Source: Dokdonella sp.
Lineage (GTDB): Bacteria > Pseudomonadota > Gammaproteobacteria > Xanthomonadales > Rhodanobacteraceae
DNA length: 64,000 nucleotides
Reading direction: 5' to 3'
Assembly (NCBI GenBank): GCA_023228465.1
Contig: JALOBC010000002.1
Span: 91,859 to 155,858, forward strand
In this document: in pieces, positions 43,299 through 53,407 of the stretch
How positions within the stretch are numbered: position 1 is the first letter of the stretch
Layout of the letters: the number at the start of each line of letters is the position of its first letter
Notes under the pieces: model-generated
The model's input: only the letters and a program-made list of their open reading frames with translations
What the model was told of the DNA's origin: nothing
The model's database searches: none
Position numbers and translations under genes: made by a program

Positions 43299-45875
43299 AT
43301 GGCTGAGATGGCCCGTGAAATCATCCGCATAAGTATCGAGGACGAGGTACGCCGCAGCTACCTCGATTACGCGATGAGCGTGATCATCGGCCGTGCGCTG
43401 CCGGACGTTCGCGACGGCCTCAAGCCGGTGCATCGACGCACGCTGTACGCCATGCACGAATCCAACACCGGCTGGAACCGCCCCTACGTCAAGTGCGCGC
43501 GCGTGGTCGGCGACGTGATGGGCAAATACCACCCGCATGGCGATGCGTCGATCTACGATGCGCTGGTGCGCATGGCGCAGGATTTTTCCATGCGCTACCC
43601 GCTGATCGACGGGCAGGGCAATTTCGGCTCCATCGACGGCGATCCGCCGGCGGCGATGCGCTACACCGAGTGCCGCCTGGATCGCCTGAGCGCGGAACTG
43701 CTGGCCGACATCGACAAGGACACGGTCGATTTCCACCCCAACTACGATGAAAAGGAGCAGGAACCGAACGTCCTGCCCACGCGCATCCCCAACCTGTTGG
43801 TCAACGGCTCCTCGGGCATCGCCGTCGGCATGGCGACCAACGTCCCGCCGCACAACCTCACCGAAGTACTCTCGGCCTGCATCGCGCTGATCGACAATCC
43901 GCAGCTCGACTTCCACGAGCTGATGGAACTGGTGCCGGGCCCGGATTTCCCCACCGCGGGCATCATCAATGGCGCGGCCGGCATCGTCGAGGCATACAAG
44001 ACGGGCCGCGGACGCATCCTGATCCGCGCCCGGGCCGAGATCGAGACCGAGGACAATGGCCGCGAGGCGATCATCGTCACCGAGCTGCCGTTCCAGGTGA
44101 ACAAGGCGCGGCTGATCGAGAAGATCGCCGATCTGGTCAAGGAAAAGCGCATCGAGGGCATTTCCGAACTGCGCGACGAATCCGACAAGGACGGCATGCG
44201 CGTGGTCATCGAGGTGCGCCGCGACACCTCGGCCGATGTGCTGCTGAACAACCTGTTCCAGCAGACCCAGATGCAGGTCACCTTCGGCATCAACATGGTG
44301 GCGCTGCTCGACGGCCAGCCGCGTACGCTCGGCCTGCGCGAGATCCTCGATGCCTTCATCCGCCACCGGCGCGAAGTGGTCACCCGGCGCACCATCTTCG
44401 ACCTGCGCAAGGCACGCGCCCGCGCGCACATCGTCGAGGGCCTGACCGTCGCGCTGGCCAACATCGACGAGATGATCGCGCTGATCAAGGCCTCGCCCTC
44501 GCCGGACGTGGCACGCGAGCGCATGCTGGCGCGCCGCTGGGAGCCCGGCATGGTGGGCACGCTGCTGACCGCGGCCGGTGCGCAAGCCTCGCGACCGGAG
44601 GACATGGCCGCCGAGGATGGCCTGCAGGACGACGGCTACCAGCTGTCCGCGGTACAGGCGGCCCAGATCCTCGAGATGCGCCTGCACCGCCTGACCGGCC
44701 TGGAGCAGGAAAAGCTGAGCGACGAGTATCGCCAGTTGCTCGATGCCATCGCCGCGCTGATCGAGATCCTGGAGGATCCGGACCGCTTGCTGGCGGTCAT
44801 CCGCGACGAGCTCGTCGCGCTGAAGGATCAGTACGGCGATGCCCGCCGCACGACCATCCAGGCCAGCCAGGAAGATCTGGACATCCTCGACCTGATCGAG
44901 CCGGAAGACGTGGTCGTCACGCTTTCGCACACCGGCTATGCCAAGCGCCAGCCGGTCAGCCTCTATCGCGCGCAGCGCCGCGGCGGACGCGGGCGCTCGG
45001 CGACCAACATGAAGGAAGAGGATTTCGTCGAGCGGCTGTGGATCGCCAACACGCACGACACCCTGCTCACCTTCACCAGCACCGGGCGCGTCTTCTGGGT
45101 GAAGGTGTATCGCCTGCCGGACGCCGGCCCGAATGCGCGCGGACGGCCGATCGTCAACCTGCTGCCGCTGGAGGAGAACGAGCGCATCCAGGCAGTGCAA
45201 CCGGTGCGCGAGTTCGACGAGGGCCGCTACGTGTTCTTCGCCACGCGCAACGGCACGGTCAAGAAGACCCCGTTGACCGAGTTCGCCTTCCAGCTCCAGC
45301 GCGGCAAGATCGCCATCAACCTCGACGAGGGCGATGCCCTGGTCGATGTGCAGCTCACCGACGGCGAGCGCGACATCCTGCTGTTCGCCTCCAATGGCAA
45401 GGCGGCGCGTTTCGACGAGGCCACGGTGCGCTCGATGGGCCGCGCGGCGACCGGCGTGCGCGGCATGCGTCTGGCCAAGGGCGAACATGTGGTCAGCCTG
45501 ATCGTGGCGGAAGGCGAGGACGACATCCTCACCGCCACCGCGCGGGGCTACGGCAAGCGCACGCCGTTGGCCGAGCACCCGCGCAAGGGCCGCGGCACCC
45601 AGGGCGTCATCGCCATCCAGTGCTCCGAGCGCAATGGCGCGCTGGTCGGCGCGGTGCAACTGGGCGAGGAACACGAGCTGATGCTCATTTCCGATCAGGG
45701 CACCCTGGTGCGCACGCGCGCAGCCGAGGTTGCGCGGGTCGGACGCAATACGCAAGGCGTCACCCTGATCCGCCTGCCCGAAGCCGAAAGCCTGGTCGGC
45801 GTGGTCAAGGTGGATGCCCTCAACGGTGACGAGGAAGGCGAAGAGGAAGGCGAGCCGACCAACCAGCCGGACTGA
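43299..45875 (+). CDS. gyrA: DNA gyrase subunit A
   Basis: An 858-residue type IIA topoisomerase subunit. The catalytic tyrosine is Tyr122 in AMRYTE, and numbering matches E. coli through the quinolone pocket: D82, A83, S84, D87 (E. coli has Ser83). The C-terminal beta-pinwheel carries the GyrA box QRRGGRG and further repeats, ending in an acidic tail ([11 protein letters not shown]). With GyrB it introduces negative supercoils. An AGAGGGA ribosome site precedes ATG 43299. A frame extends upstream to 43212 but without conserved sequence. Confidence 0.97.
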   Translation: MAEMAREIIRISIEDEVRRSYLDYAMSVIIGRALPDVRDGLKPVHRRTLYAMHESNTGWNRPYVKCARVVGDVMGKYHPHGDASIYDALVRMAQDFSMRYPLIDGQGNFGSIDGDPPAAMRYTECRLDRLSAELLADIDKDTVDFHPNYDEKEQEPNVLPTRIPNLLVNGSSGIAVGMATNVPPHNLTEVLSACIALIDNPQLDFHELMELVPGPDFPTAGIINGAAGIVEAYKTGRGRILIRARAEIETEDNGREAIIVTELPFQVNKARLIEKIADLVKEKRIEGISELRDESDKDGMRVVIEVRRDTSADVLLNNLFQQTQMQVTFGINMVALLDGQPRTLGLREILDAFIRHRREVVTRRTIFDLRKARARAHIVEGLTVALANIDEMIALIKASPSPDVARERMLARRWEPGMVGTLLTAAGAQASRPEDMAAEDGLQDDGYQLSAVQAAQILEMRLHRLTGLEQEKLSDEYRQLLDAIAALIEILEDPDRLLAVIRDELVALKDQYGDARRTTIQASQEDLDILDLIEPEDVVVTLSHTGYAKRQPVSLYRAQRRGGRGRSATNMKEEDFVERLWIANTHDTLLTFTSTGRVFWVKVYRLPDAGPNARGRPIVNLLPLEENERIQAVQPVREFDEGRYVFFATRNGTVKKTPLTEFAFQLQRGKIAINLDEGDALVDVQLTDGERDILLFASNGKAARFDEATVRSMGRAATGVRGMRLAKGEHVVSLIVAEGEDDILTATARGYGKRTPLAEHPRKGRGTQGVIAIQCSERNGALVGAVQLGEEHELMLISDQGTLVRTRAAEVARVGRNTQGVTLIRLPEAESLVGVVKVDALNGDEEGEEEGEPTNQPD

Positions 45876-45895
45876 AGCGCCGGCTGCGGCAGGGC

Positions 45896-45920
45896 CGTCC
45901 GGCTGTGCAGCGGCCGGACG
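45896..45920. terminator. hairpin between gyrA and metY
   Basis: CGTCCGGC/GCCGGACG, a perfect 8-bp stem with a 9-nt loop, in the 54-bp gap between two convergent genes. No T-run. Confidence 0.45.
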
Positions 45921-45929
45921 CCCGCGGAA

Positions 45930-47222
45930 TCAGGCCTGCGCCAGCGCCTGGTCGAGATCGGCGATCAGGTCGTCGACGTGCTCGATGCCGATCGACAGGC
46001 GGATCATCTCCTCGCGCACACCGGCCCGGGCCAGTTCAGCGGGCGAGAGCTGGCGGTGCGTGGTCGAGGCGGGATGCGTGGCAAGCGACTTCGTGTCGCC
46101 GATGTTCACCAGCCGCGTGAACAGCTGCAAGGCATCCTGGAAGCGCGCGCCCGCGTCGCGACCGCCGCTGAGGCCGAAGGTGAACAGGCCCGGCGCGCGG
46201 CCACCGAGGTATTTCAGCGCCAGTGCGTGCTGCGGGTGATCGGGCAGGCCTGCATATTCGACCCAGGCCACCTTTGGATGCCCCTCGAGATGGCGTGCGA
46301 TGGCCAGCGCGTTGGCGGTGATGCGCTCGATGCGCAGGCCCAGGGTCTCGATGCCCTGCAGGATCAGGAAGGCGTTGAAGGGCGAGAGCGCCGCGCCGGT
46401 ATTGCGCAGTGGCACCACGCGCGCACGCCCGATGTACGCGGCCGGGCCGAACGCTTCGGTATAGATCACGCCGTGATAGCTGGGATCGGGCGTGCTGAGG
46501 CGCGCGAAGCGCTGCTTGTGCGCGGCCCAGGGGAAGCGGCCCGAATCGACGATGGCGCCGCCAAGGCTGTTGCCGTGGCCACCGAGGTACTTGGTCAGCG
46601 AGTGCACGACGATGTCCGCGCCGTGCTCGAAGGGACGCAGCAGATGCGGGCTCGCCACGGTATTGTCCACGATCAGCGGTACCCCGTGGCGGTGGGCGAC
46701 CTGCGCCACGGCGGCGATGTCGGCGATGTTGCCGAGCGGATTGCCGACCGACTCGATGAACACCGCGCGTGTGCGTGCATCGATCAGCGGCTCGATCGAT
46801 GCGGGTACGCGCACATCGGCAAACCGGGTTTCGATGCCGTACTGCGGCAGGGTGTGCGCGAACAGGTTGTAGGTGCCGCCGTAAAGCTGACTGGCGGACA
46901 CGATGTTGTCGCCCGCCGCAGTGATGGTCTGCACCGCATAGGTCACGGCGGCCTGGCCCGAGGCCAGCGCCAGCGCGCCGACGCCGCCCTCGAGCGCGGC
47001 GACGCGCTGCTCCAGCACGTCGGTGGTCGGGTTCATGATGCGCGTGTAGATGTTCCCGGCGACCTTGAGGTCGAAGAGATCCGCACCGTGCTGGGTGTCG
47101 TCGAAGGCGAAGGCGACGGTCTGGTAGATCGGCACGGCGACCGCGCGCGTGGTCGGATCGGGGCGATAGCCGCCGTGCACGGCAATCGTTTCGGGCTTCC
47201 ACTTTGGGGCAGGCTGGGGCAT
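45930..47222 (-). CDS. metY: O-acetylhomoserine (thiol)-lyase / aminocarboxypropyltransferase
   Basis: A 430-residue Cys/Met-metabolism PLP enzyme. The N-terminal ETIAVHGGYRPDPTTRAVAVP, the SGQAAVTYA segment, and the PLP lysine in HSLTKYLGGHGNSLGG are the family hallmarks. The length (about 430) and the long middle region favour MetY, which makes homocysteine from O-acetylhomoserine and sulfide, over cystathionine gamma-synthase (about 380-400). The ATG at 47222 has GAGCC upstream, a weak ribosome site. A sulfide source such as the SQR substrate pool is only a loose link. Overlapping inverted repeats lie just upstream. Confidence 0.9.
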   Translation of the reverse strand: MPQPAPKWKPETIAVHGGYRPDPTTRAVAVPIYQTVAFAFDDTQHGADLFDLKVAGNIYTRIMNPTTDVLEQRVAALEGGVGALALASGQAAVTYAVQTITAAGDNIVSASQLYGGTYNLFAHTLPQYGIETRFADVRVPASIEPLIDARTRAVFIESVGNPLGNIADIAAVAQVAHRHGVPLIVDNTVASPHLLRPFEHGADIVVHSLTKYLGGHGNSLGGAIVDSGRFPWAAHKQRFARLSTPDPSYHGVIYTEAFGPAAYIGRARVVPLRNTGAALSPFNAFLILQGIETLGLRIERITANALAIARHLEGHPKVAWVEYAGLPDHPQHALALKYLGGRAPGLFTFGLSGGRDAGARFQDALQLFTRLVNIGDTKSLATHPASTTHRQLSPAELARAGVREEMIRLSIGIEHVDDLIADLDQALAQA

Positions 47223-47248
47223 GGTCAGGCTCGTGGAGGATTGCCCCG

Positions 47249-47304
47249 ATTCTAGGCCCACGTCGCCGCGCCCCATGTGCATTTCCGGCATATGCACATG
47301 CCGG
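47249..47304 (-). promoter_or_regulatory. metY promoter region with overlapping inverted repeats
   Basis: TAGAAT, read on the minus strand at 47254-47249, is a fair -10. Upstream, CATGTGCA (47274-47281) pairs with TGCACATG (47293-47300), and CCGGCAT (47285-47291) pairs with ATGCCGG (47298-47304). The two dyads overlap and exclude each other. They cover the place of a -35 box and above, as a regulator site for metY would. Confidence 0.4.
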
Positions 47305-47310
47305 CGTGGA

Positions 47311-47790
47311 TCAAGCGATGAGCGCGAGCATGGCCTCGGCACTGGAAACGCGGAACTCGCCCGGTGCTTCCACGGCCAGCTGCCTGACCACGCCGTCGTC
47401 CGCGTAGAGCGCAAAGCGCTTGCCGCGCAGGCCCATGCCGAAGCGCGTGGCATCCATTTCCAGGCCCAGCGCGCGGATGAAATCCCCGTTGCCGTCGGCC
47501 AGCATGAGCATGCCCTCCGGCACCCCCTGGGCACTGGCCCAGGCATGCATGACGAAGGCGTCGTTGACGGCCACGCAGGCGACCGTGATGCCGCGCTCGC
47601 GAAACGTTCCAAACGCCTCCACGTAGCCTGGCAGGTGGCGCGCCGAACAGGTGGGCGTGAAGGCGCCCGGGACGCAGAACAGCACCACCTTGCGGCCGTC
47701 GAAGACCTCCCGGGTGGTCATCGGCTGCACCCCGTCGGCGAGGATCGACAGCGTGGCGTCGGGGATGCGGTCACCGATCTGGATGGTCAT
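47311..47790 (-). CDS. peroxiredoxin (Prx5/AhpE-like, TSA family)
   Basis: A 159-residue thioredoxin-fold peroxidase. The peroxidatic cysteine is in PGAFTPTCSARHLPGY (about residue 48), the signature of the Prx5 group; GMGLRGKRFALYADDG follows near the C-terminus. It reduces hydrogen peroxide and organic peroxides using thioredoxin or glutaredoxin in the cytoplasm. Length is normal for the Prx5 domain without the fused glutaredoxin that some bacteria have. It lies 88 nt upstream of metY on the same strand. Confidence 0.9.
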   Translation of the reverse strand: MTIQIGDRIPDATLSILADGVQPMTTREVFDGRKVVLFCVPGAFTPTCSARHLPGYVEAFGTFRERGITVACVAVNDAFVMHAWASAQGVPEGMLMLADGNGDFIRALGLEMDATRFGMGLRGKRFALYADDGVVRQLAVEAPGEFRVSSAEAMLALIA

Positions 47791-47854
47791 GGGGCGGCCT
47801 GCCGCGGCAAAGGGACGCCCATGATACGACGTCGACGCAGGCGGCAGAAATGCC

Positions 47855-47882
47855 CTTGAAAGGCAAGCGCCAAGACCTATGT
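47855..47882 (+). promoter_or_regulatory. heat-shock (sigma-32) promoter of hsp20
   Basis: CTTGAAA (47855-47861) is an exact sigma-32 -35 element. After a 13-nt spacer, ACCTATGT (47875-47882) matches most of the sigma-32 -10 consensus CCCCATnT. It lies 48 nt before the hsp20 ATG, so the small heat-shock gene is probably under RpoH control. Confidence 0.75.
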
Positions 47883-47929
47883 TGCGATCAACGCGGCACT
47901 TGACGCCGCACCACGACAGGAGCTAGATC

Positions 47930-48376
47930 ATGGCCATAACCCGCTACAACCCCTGGGCTTCGCAGCGGCACCTGCAGGACGAACTGCAGGGCGTGTTCGA
48001 CCGTTTCTTCGACGTTGGTGATTCCGACCAGTCGAACGTGGTCACCAGCCAGTGGGCGCCGCGCGTGGACATCAAGGAAGAGGACAAGCGCTTCGTCATT
48101 CTGGCCGACATTCCCGGCGTCGATCCCAAGGACATCGAGGTGCACATGGACAAGGGCATCCTTTCGCTGAAGGGGGAGCGCCAGTCCGAGGCCAAGGAAG
48201 AAACCGGCCAGTTCACGCGCGTGGAGCGCGTGCACGGCACCTTCTATCGCCGCTTCGCGCTGCCCGACAGCGCCGATCCCGACGGCATCACCGCCAGCGG
48301 CCGCAATGGCGTGCTGGAGATCTCCATCCCGAAGCGGCCCGAGACGACGCCGCGGCGTATCGAGATCAAGGCCTGA
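47930..48376 (+). CDS. Hsp20 family small heat-shock protein
   Basis: A 148-residue alpha-crystallin-domain chaperone. The domain runs from about residue 42 (WAPRVDIKEEDKRFVILADIPGV) to 136, with the conserved A-x-x-x-n-GvL-x-i motif (ASGRNGVLEISIP) and a C-terminal extension. Such proteins hold unfolding proteins for refolding by DnaK and ClpB. AGGAG precedes the ATG. A sigma-32 promoter lies upstream, and a perfect hairpin separates it from the DnaJ-like gene downstream. Confidence 0.93.
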   Translation: MAITRYNPWASQRHLQDELQGVFDRFFDVGDSDQSNVVTSQWAPRVDIKEEDKRFVILADIPGVDPKDIEVHMDKGILSLKGERQSEAKEETGQFTRVERVHGTFYRRFALPDSADPDGITASGRNGVLEISIPKRPETTPRRIEIKA

Positions 48377-48445
48377 CACCTGCGGCCGGCGCTGCGCTGC
48401 CGGCCCGGGCTTTGCTAACCTGTCGGCTGCACCTCGCGCAGCCGG

Positions 48446-48478
48446 CAACGGCCCGCGGTTGACAGCCGCGGGCCGTTG
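48446..48478 (+). terminator. 13-bp perfect hairpin between hsp20 and cbpA
   Basis: CAACGGCCCGCGG/CCGCGGGCCGTTG, a perfect 13-bp stem with loop TTGACAG, followed by CATTTTC. It is probably a terminator for hsp20, or an attenuator letting part of the heat-shock transcript continue into cbpA, whose ATG is 18 nt further on. Confidence 0.65.
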
Positions 48479-48495
48479 CATTTTCGGGAGAGTCG

Positions 48496-49386
48496 ATGGA
48501 ATTCAAGGATTACTACGAGACGCTCGGCGTGAAGCCCGACGCGACCGATGCCGAGATCAAGTCGGCCTATCGGCGGCTGGCGCGCAAGTACCATCCCGAC
48601 GTCAGCAAGGAAACGGGCGCCGAGGACAAGTTCAAGGGCGTCAATGAGGCCTATGAGGCGCTCAAGGAGCCCGAGCGGCGCAAGGCCTACGACCAGTTGC
48701 GCGCCGGCGGCTACCGCAGCGGCGATGAGTTCCGTGGCCCGCCGCCGAACTGGCAGCGCCAGGCGTATTCGGGCGACCAGGGCTTCGAGCAGGAGGACTT
48801 CTCGGACTTCTTCGAATCGCTGTTCGGCGACCGCGGGCGCGCGCGTCCGCGTGGCCCACGACGCGGGCGCGATCTGCACGCGCAGCTTGCCGTGAGCATC
48901 GAGTCGGCCTATCACGGCGGCCGCGAGCGCTTCAGCCTGCGCGACGCGAGTGGTGAACGTACCCTGGAAGTGAAGATTCCCGCGGGCATCATGCCCGGCC
49001 AGCAGATCCGTCTCGCCGGCCAGGGCCATCCGGGCATGTCCGGCGGCCCGGCCGGCGACCTGATCCTGGAAGTGGGCATCCGCGAGGGCGGGCGCTTCCG
49101 GCTCGATGGCCGCACCATCCATACCACCCTGGCGGTCGCCCCCTGGGAGGCGGCGCTCGGGGCGAACGTTCCGGTGCCGACGCTCGGCGGCGAAGTGCAG
49201 TTGCGCATTCCGGCCGGCTCCGACAGCGGCCGCAGAATGCGCCTGCGTGGCCGCGGCTGGCCCGGCACGCCGGCCGGCGATCAGATCGTCACGCTGGAAG
49301 TGCGGGTACCCAGGGCCGAGACGCCGGAGCAGCGTGCGCTGTACGAGCAGATGGCCAAGGCTTTCGATTTCGACCCGCGCGCCTGA
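48496..49386 (+). CDS. cbpA: DnaJ-family co-chaperone CbpA
   Basis: A 296-residue type II J-protein. The J domain (residues 4-70) has YHPDVSKE with the HPD tripeptide that stimulates DnaK. A short Gly/Phe region follows (about 75-115, with FSDFFESLFGD), then the two C-terminal substrate domains without a zinc-finger, as in CbpA. It should act with DnaK in the cytoplasm and may bind DNA as E. coli CbpA does. The ribosome site is CGGGAGAG, just after the hairpin that ends hsp20. Confidence 0.92.
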   Translation: MEFKDYYETLGVKPDATDAEIKSAYRRLARKYHPDVSKETGAEDKFKGVNEAYEALKEPERRKAYDQLRAGGYRSGDEFRGPPPNWQRQAYSGDQGFEQEDFSDFFESLFGDRGRARPRGPRRGRDLHAQLAVSIESAYHGGRERFSLRDASGERTLEVKIPAGIMPGQQIRLAGQGHPGMSGGPAGDLILEVGIREGGRFRLDGRTIHTTLAVAPWEAALGANVPVPTLGGEVQLRIPAGSDSGRRMRLRGRGWPGTPAGDQIVTLEVRVPRAETPEQRALYEQMAKAFDFDPRA

Positions 49387-49550
49387 CGCCGCGCCGGCCG
49401 CCTGGTCGCGTGCGGCAGCAATCCGGCCGCGCATGCGGCCGCGGGCGGCAGTTCGGCGCGGCCCATGCGCGCGCAGCCCCGGCCGTGTCGGTCGCGCGCC
49501 CATTCCTGCGCCGGCCCGTCGTTGGCGGTGTCGCGTGCCGCCGTGGCCCT

Positions 49551-49606
49551 GCGCGAACCCAGGCGCAGCGGCGCGCCCGGGCCGGACTTCGGGCCTGGGT
49601 TCGCGC
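49551..49606. repeat. 14-bp perfect inverted repeat between cbpA and pilH
   Basis: GCGCGAACCCAGGC (49551-49564) and GCCTGGGTTCGCGC (49593-49606) are exact inverted copies around a 28-nt GC-rich centre. The 250-bp gap separates convergent genes, so a bidirectional terminator is likely, but the arms are unusually long. The rest of the gap holds nothing recognisable. Confidence 0.5.
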
Positions 49607-49628
49607 CGTGCGCTGCGTGCGTGTGCGA

Positions 49629-49646
49629 GCCCGCCCTCAGGCGGGC
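49629..49646 (-). terminator. hairpin overlapping the pilH stop codon
   Basis: GCCCGCC/GGCGGGC, a perfect 7-bp stem with a CTCA loop; the pilH stop (TGA) lies within the loop and the adjoining stem base. It could help end transcription of pilH. Confidence 0.35.
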
Positions 49647-50002
49647 AGGTATTCGTTGACGACGCGGGTCAATTCGGCATCGTCGATCGGCTTGGTGACA
49701 TACGCCTTGGCCCCCTGGCGCATGCCCCAGACACGGTCGGTTTCCTGATCCTTGGTGGTCACCAGCACGATCGGAATGTGGTTGGTCTTGGGATCCTTGG
49801 CGATGGTGCGCGTGGCCTGGAACCCGTTCAGGTTCGGCATCACCACGTCCATCAGGATGAGATCCGGCAGCTCGCGCTTGGCAGCCTCCACCCCGGCAGC
49901 ACCATCCTCTGCGGTGATGACCTGATGGCCGAGTTTCTCGAGCGTCTGTTTCATGGCCATCAGCTGCGATGGCGAATCGTCCACGATCAATACCTTGGGC
50001 AT
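49637..50002 (-). CDS. pilH: twitching-motility response regulator PilH
   Basis: A 121-residue single-domain receiver. The acidic pair DD (8-9), phospho-acceptor Asp52 (LILMDVVMP), the Thr and Lys of the switch (LVTTKDQETD, AYVTKPID) and the length match PilH, especially NGFQATR and TTKDQETDRVWGMRQGA. PilH acts with PilG in the Pil-Chp chemosensory pathway controlling type IV pilus retraction. The rest of that pathway is not in the window. ATG 50002 gives MPKVLIVDDSPSQ. Confidence 0.85.
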   Translation of the reverse strand: MPKVLIVDDSPSQLMAMKQTLEKLGHQVITAEDGAAGVEAAKRELPDLILMDVVMPNLNGFQATRTIAKDPKTNHIPIVLVTTKDQETDRVWGMRQGAKAYVTKPIDDAELTRVVNEYLPA

Positions 50003-50064
50003 GGGTACTCTTCCCCCTGGCGAAGCCAGTATTCTAGTCTCGGCAGGCCCGCGGGCCAAGCCGT

Positions 50065-51054
50065 CTAAGCGATGCGCACGATGGTGCGCCCATGTGATCT
50101 ACCAGCCAGCATCGTATCGAAAACCTGCGGCAGGGTGGCCATGTCCACTTCACGGTTGGCGATGGTGGCAAGCTGGGCGGGCTTCCAGTCGTCGGCGAGG
50201 TGACGCCAGATCTCCTCGCGAATGGCCCGCGCGGTGCCTGCCGAGGCGACGCCAAGCAGGCTCAGACCGCGCAGGATGAAGGGCATGACCGTGGTGGCCA
50301 GCTCGATGCTGGCGGCGTTGCCGCAGATGGCGATGTTGCCGTAGGGCCGGATGACCCGGGTCAGGCCGGCCAGCATGTCGCCGCCGACGTTGTCGATGGC
50401 GCCCGCCCAGTGCGCGCTTTCCAGCGGTCGCTGGCCCCAGTAGAGGCCCTCGCGTGCAATGCACTGCTTCGCGCCCAGGCCGATCAGGTAATCGAACTGC
50501 TCGACCTTGCCGGTGATCGCATGCGCCTCGAAGCCGGCCTGGGTGAGGATGTCGATGGCCAGCGAGCCCACGCCGCCGGTCGCGCCGGTGACCACGATCG
50601 GCCCCATGTCGGCGGTCTGGCCGTTGCGCACCATCTGCCACAGCGCGAGTGCCGCGGTGAAGCCGGCGGTGCCGAGCGCCATGGATTCGCGCAGGGTGAG
50701 CCCCGCCGGCAGCGGGATGGTCCATTTCGATTCCAGCCGCGCGTAGCCGGCGTAACCGCCGTCGCGCGTTTCTGAAAGGCCGCAACCGGTGCAGAGCACC
50801 TCGTCGCCTTCCTTGAACGCCGGATCGGTGGTGGCGGCCACGTGGCCGGCGAGGTCGATGCCGCCATTGAGCGGAAACCGGCGCAGGATCTTGCCCTTGC
50901 CGGTGCCGGCCAGCGCATCCTTGTAGTTGACCGACGAGTAGGCCACCTTGACCAGCACCTCGCCGGCCGACAGGTCATCGGTGGTCATGTCCTCGATACC
51001 GGCGCGATACCCGGCGTCGTCGTTGTGGATGCGGAAGGCTTGGAAGGTGGTCAT
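50065..51054 (-). CDS. acuI: acrylyl-CoA reductase (AcuI/YhdH-type MDR oxidoreductase)
   Basis: A 329-residue medium-chain dehydrogenase/reductase without the zinc cysteines. YSSVNYKDALAGTGKGKI and GGIDLAGHV near the N-terminus and VTGATGGVGSLA (NADPH fold) are characteristic of YhdH/AcuI. The enzyme reduces toxic acrylyl-CoA to propionyl-CoA with NADPH. That product would enter the methylcitrate cycle for which prpB and prpC are present in this window. It follows the lipoprotein gene with a 1-nt gap, hence the end of the lpd run. Confidence 0.88.
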   Translation of the reverse strand: MTTFQAFRIHNDDAGYRAGIEDMTTDDLSAGEVLVKVAYSSVNYKDALAGTGKGKILRRFPLNGGIDLAGHVAATTDPAFKEGDEVLCTGCGLSETRDGGYAGYARLESKWTIPLPAGLTLRESMALGTAGFTAALALWQMVRNGQTADMGPIVVTGATGGVGSLAIDILTQAGFEAHAITGKVEQFDYLIGLGAKQCIAREGLYWGQRPLESAHWAGAIDNVGGDMLAGLTRVIRPYGNIAICGNAASIELATTVMPFILRGLSLLGVASAGTARAIREEIWRHLADDWKPAQLATIANREVDMATLPQVFDTMLAGRSHGRTIVRIA

Positions 51055-51055
51055 G

Positions 51056-51958
51056 TCACTGCGCTCTGGATTTCCCGATCCAACGGATATGGCCGGCTTC
51101 AATGGCCCAAGCCCCCGCGGTCGTGGCGATGTAGTGCGGCCGCTGGTAACTGAGGCTCGTGAAGACATCGAATTCCGTAGGGGTTTCGGAATTGATGAGG
51201 GACATCATGAAGATTGCGCCGGCCGGAGAGGTGTCATCGAGACAGCTCCGCGTTTGGGCGAAATGCTCGACGCCAGCCTCATCAGCCAACGGAACCCGAA
51301 AACGATGAAAGCCACCCATTGGACGTACGTTGGCATTCACGGAGGCGGGCAACATCCGTATTACAACGTATTCTTTGCCTTCATCGATGAATAGCTGGGC
51401 CGATGTGTTGTAGCTGGCCGAGCATCGCAGCCAATCCTTGTCGCGAAACCCATCGCGCCCGACAGCCAGTACTTCTTCGATTGGGGACAAATCCCGTTCC
51501 GGGATGTTTTCCCTGGTCGATGCGGCGGGATTTTCCGCGCGAAAATCTATCGTCACGTCTGCGTAGGCGAAATTGCGTCCTTCAGCAGACCCCGTAAACG
51601 CCACATTCCACTCGTTTCCGGCAGGATCCAGTTGCGTTGCGAGCCAACCCGAGGCGCGGCTGAGATTACGCTCCACAATGCCGCGGGCAACAACAGCATC
51701 CGTTGCAATCCATGCCGCACGATCTTCGCGGAACAAGGCCGCACCTTCGATCTGAGCGCGTTCGATGGCTCTGCGAAACTCGCTGGGAATCGATGGATCG
51801 ATTTCTGTCGTAAGTGAAATCGTCGGATCGTCGCCATGCCGCAGGCTGGACGGAGATTTTGCGTCGGCTGCGCGGTCGCCACCTTGAGGATGTGGCGCCG
51901 TTGCGCATGCCGCAAGAGCGAGCGAGGCGCATACGGCCAGGCAGCGAGCGGTTCCCAT
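51056..51958 (-). CDS. hypothetical lipoprotein of atypical composition
   Basis: A 300-residue protein with a lipobox (SLALAAC, lipid cysteine about residue 18). The mature part includes DLSPIEEVLAVGRDGFRDKDW and GFHRFRVPLADEAGVEHF. No domain or active site is recognised. It sits only 4 nt after lpd and 1 nt before acuI, so it would be translated from the same message, yet its DNA is much AT-richer than its neighbours (51361-51420 is 29/60 G+C). This points to acquisition by transfer or to a fast-evolving surface protein inserted into the run. Confidence 0.65.
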   Translation of the reverse strand: MGTARCLAVCASLALAACATAPHPQGGDRAADAKSPSSLRHGDDPTISLTTEIDPSIPSEFRRAIERAQIEGAALFREDRAAWIATDAVVARGIVERNLSRASGWLATQLDPAGNEWNVAFTGSAEGRNFAYADVTIDFRAENPAASTRENIPERDLSPIEEVLAVGRDGFRDKDWLRCSASYNTSAQLFIDEGKEYVVIRMLPASVNANVRPMGGFHRFRVPLADEAGVEHFAQTRSCLDDTSPAGAIFMMSLINSETPTEFDVFTSLSYQRPHYIATTAGAWAIEAGHIRWIGKSRAQ

Positions 51959-51962
51959 TGCC

Positions 51963-53402
<1,440 letters not shown>

Positions 53403-53407
53403 CTACG

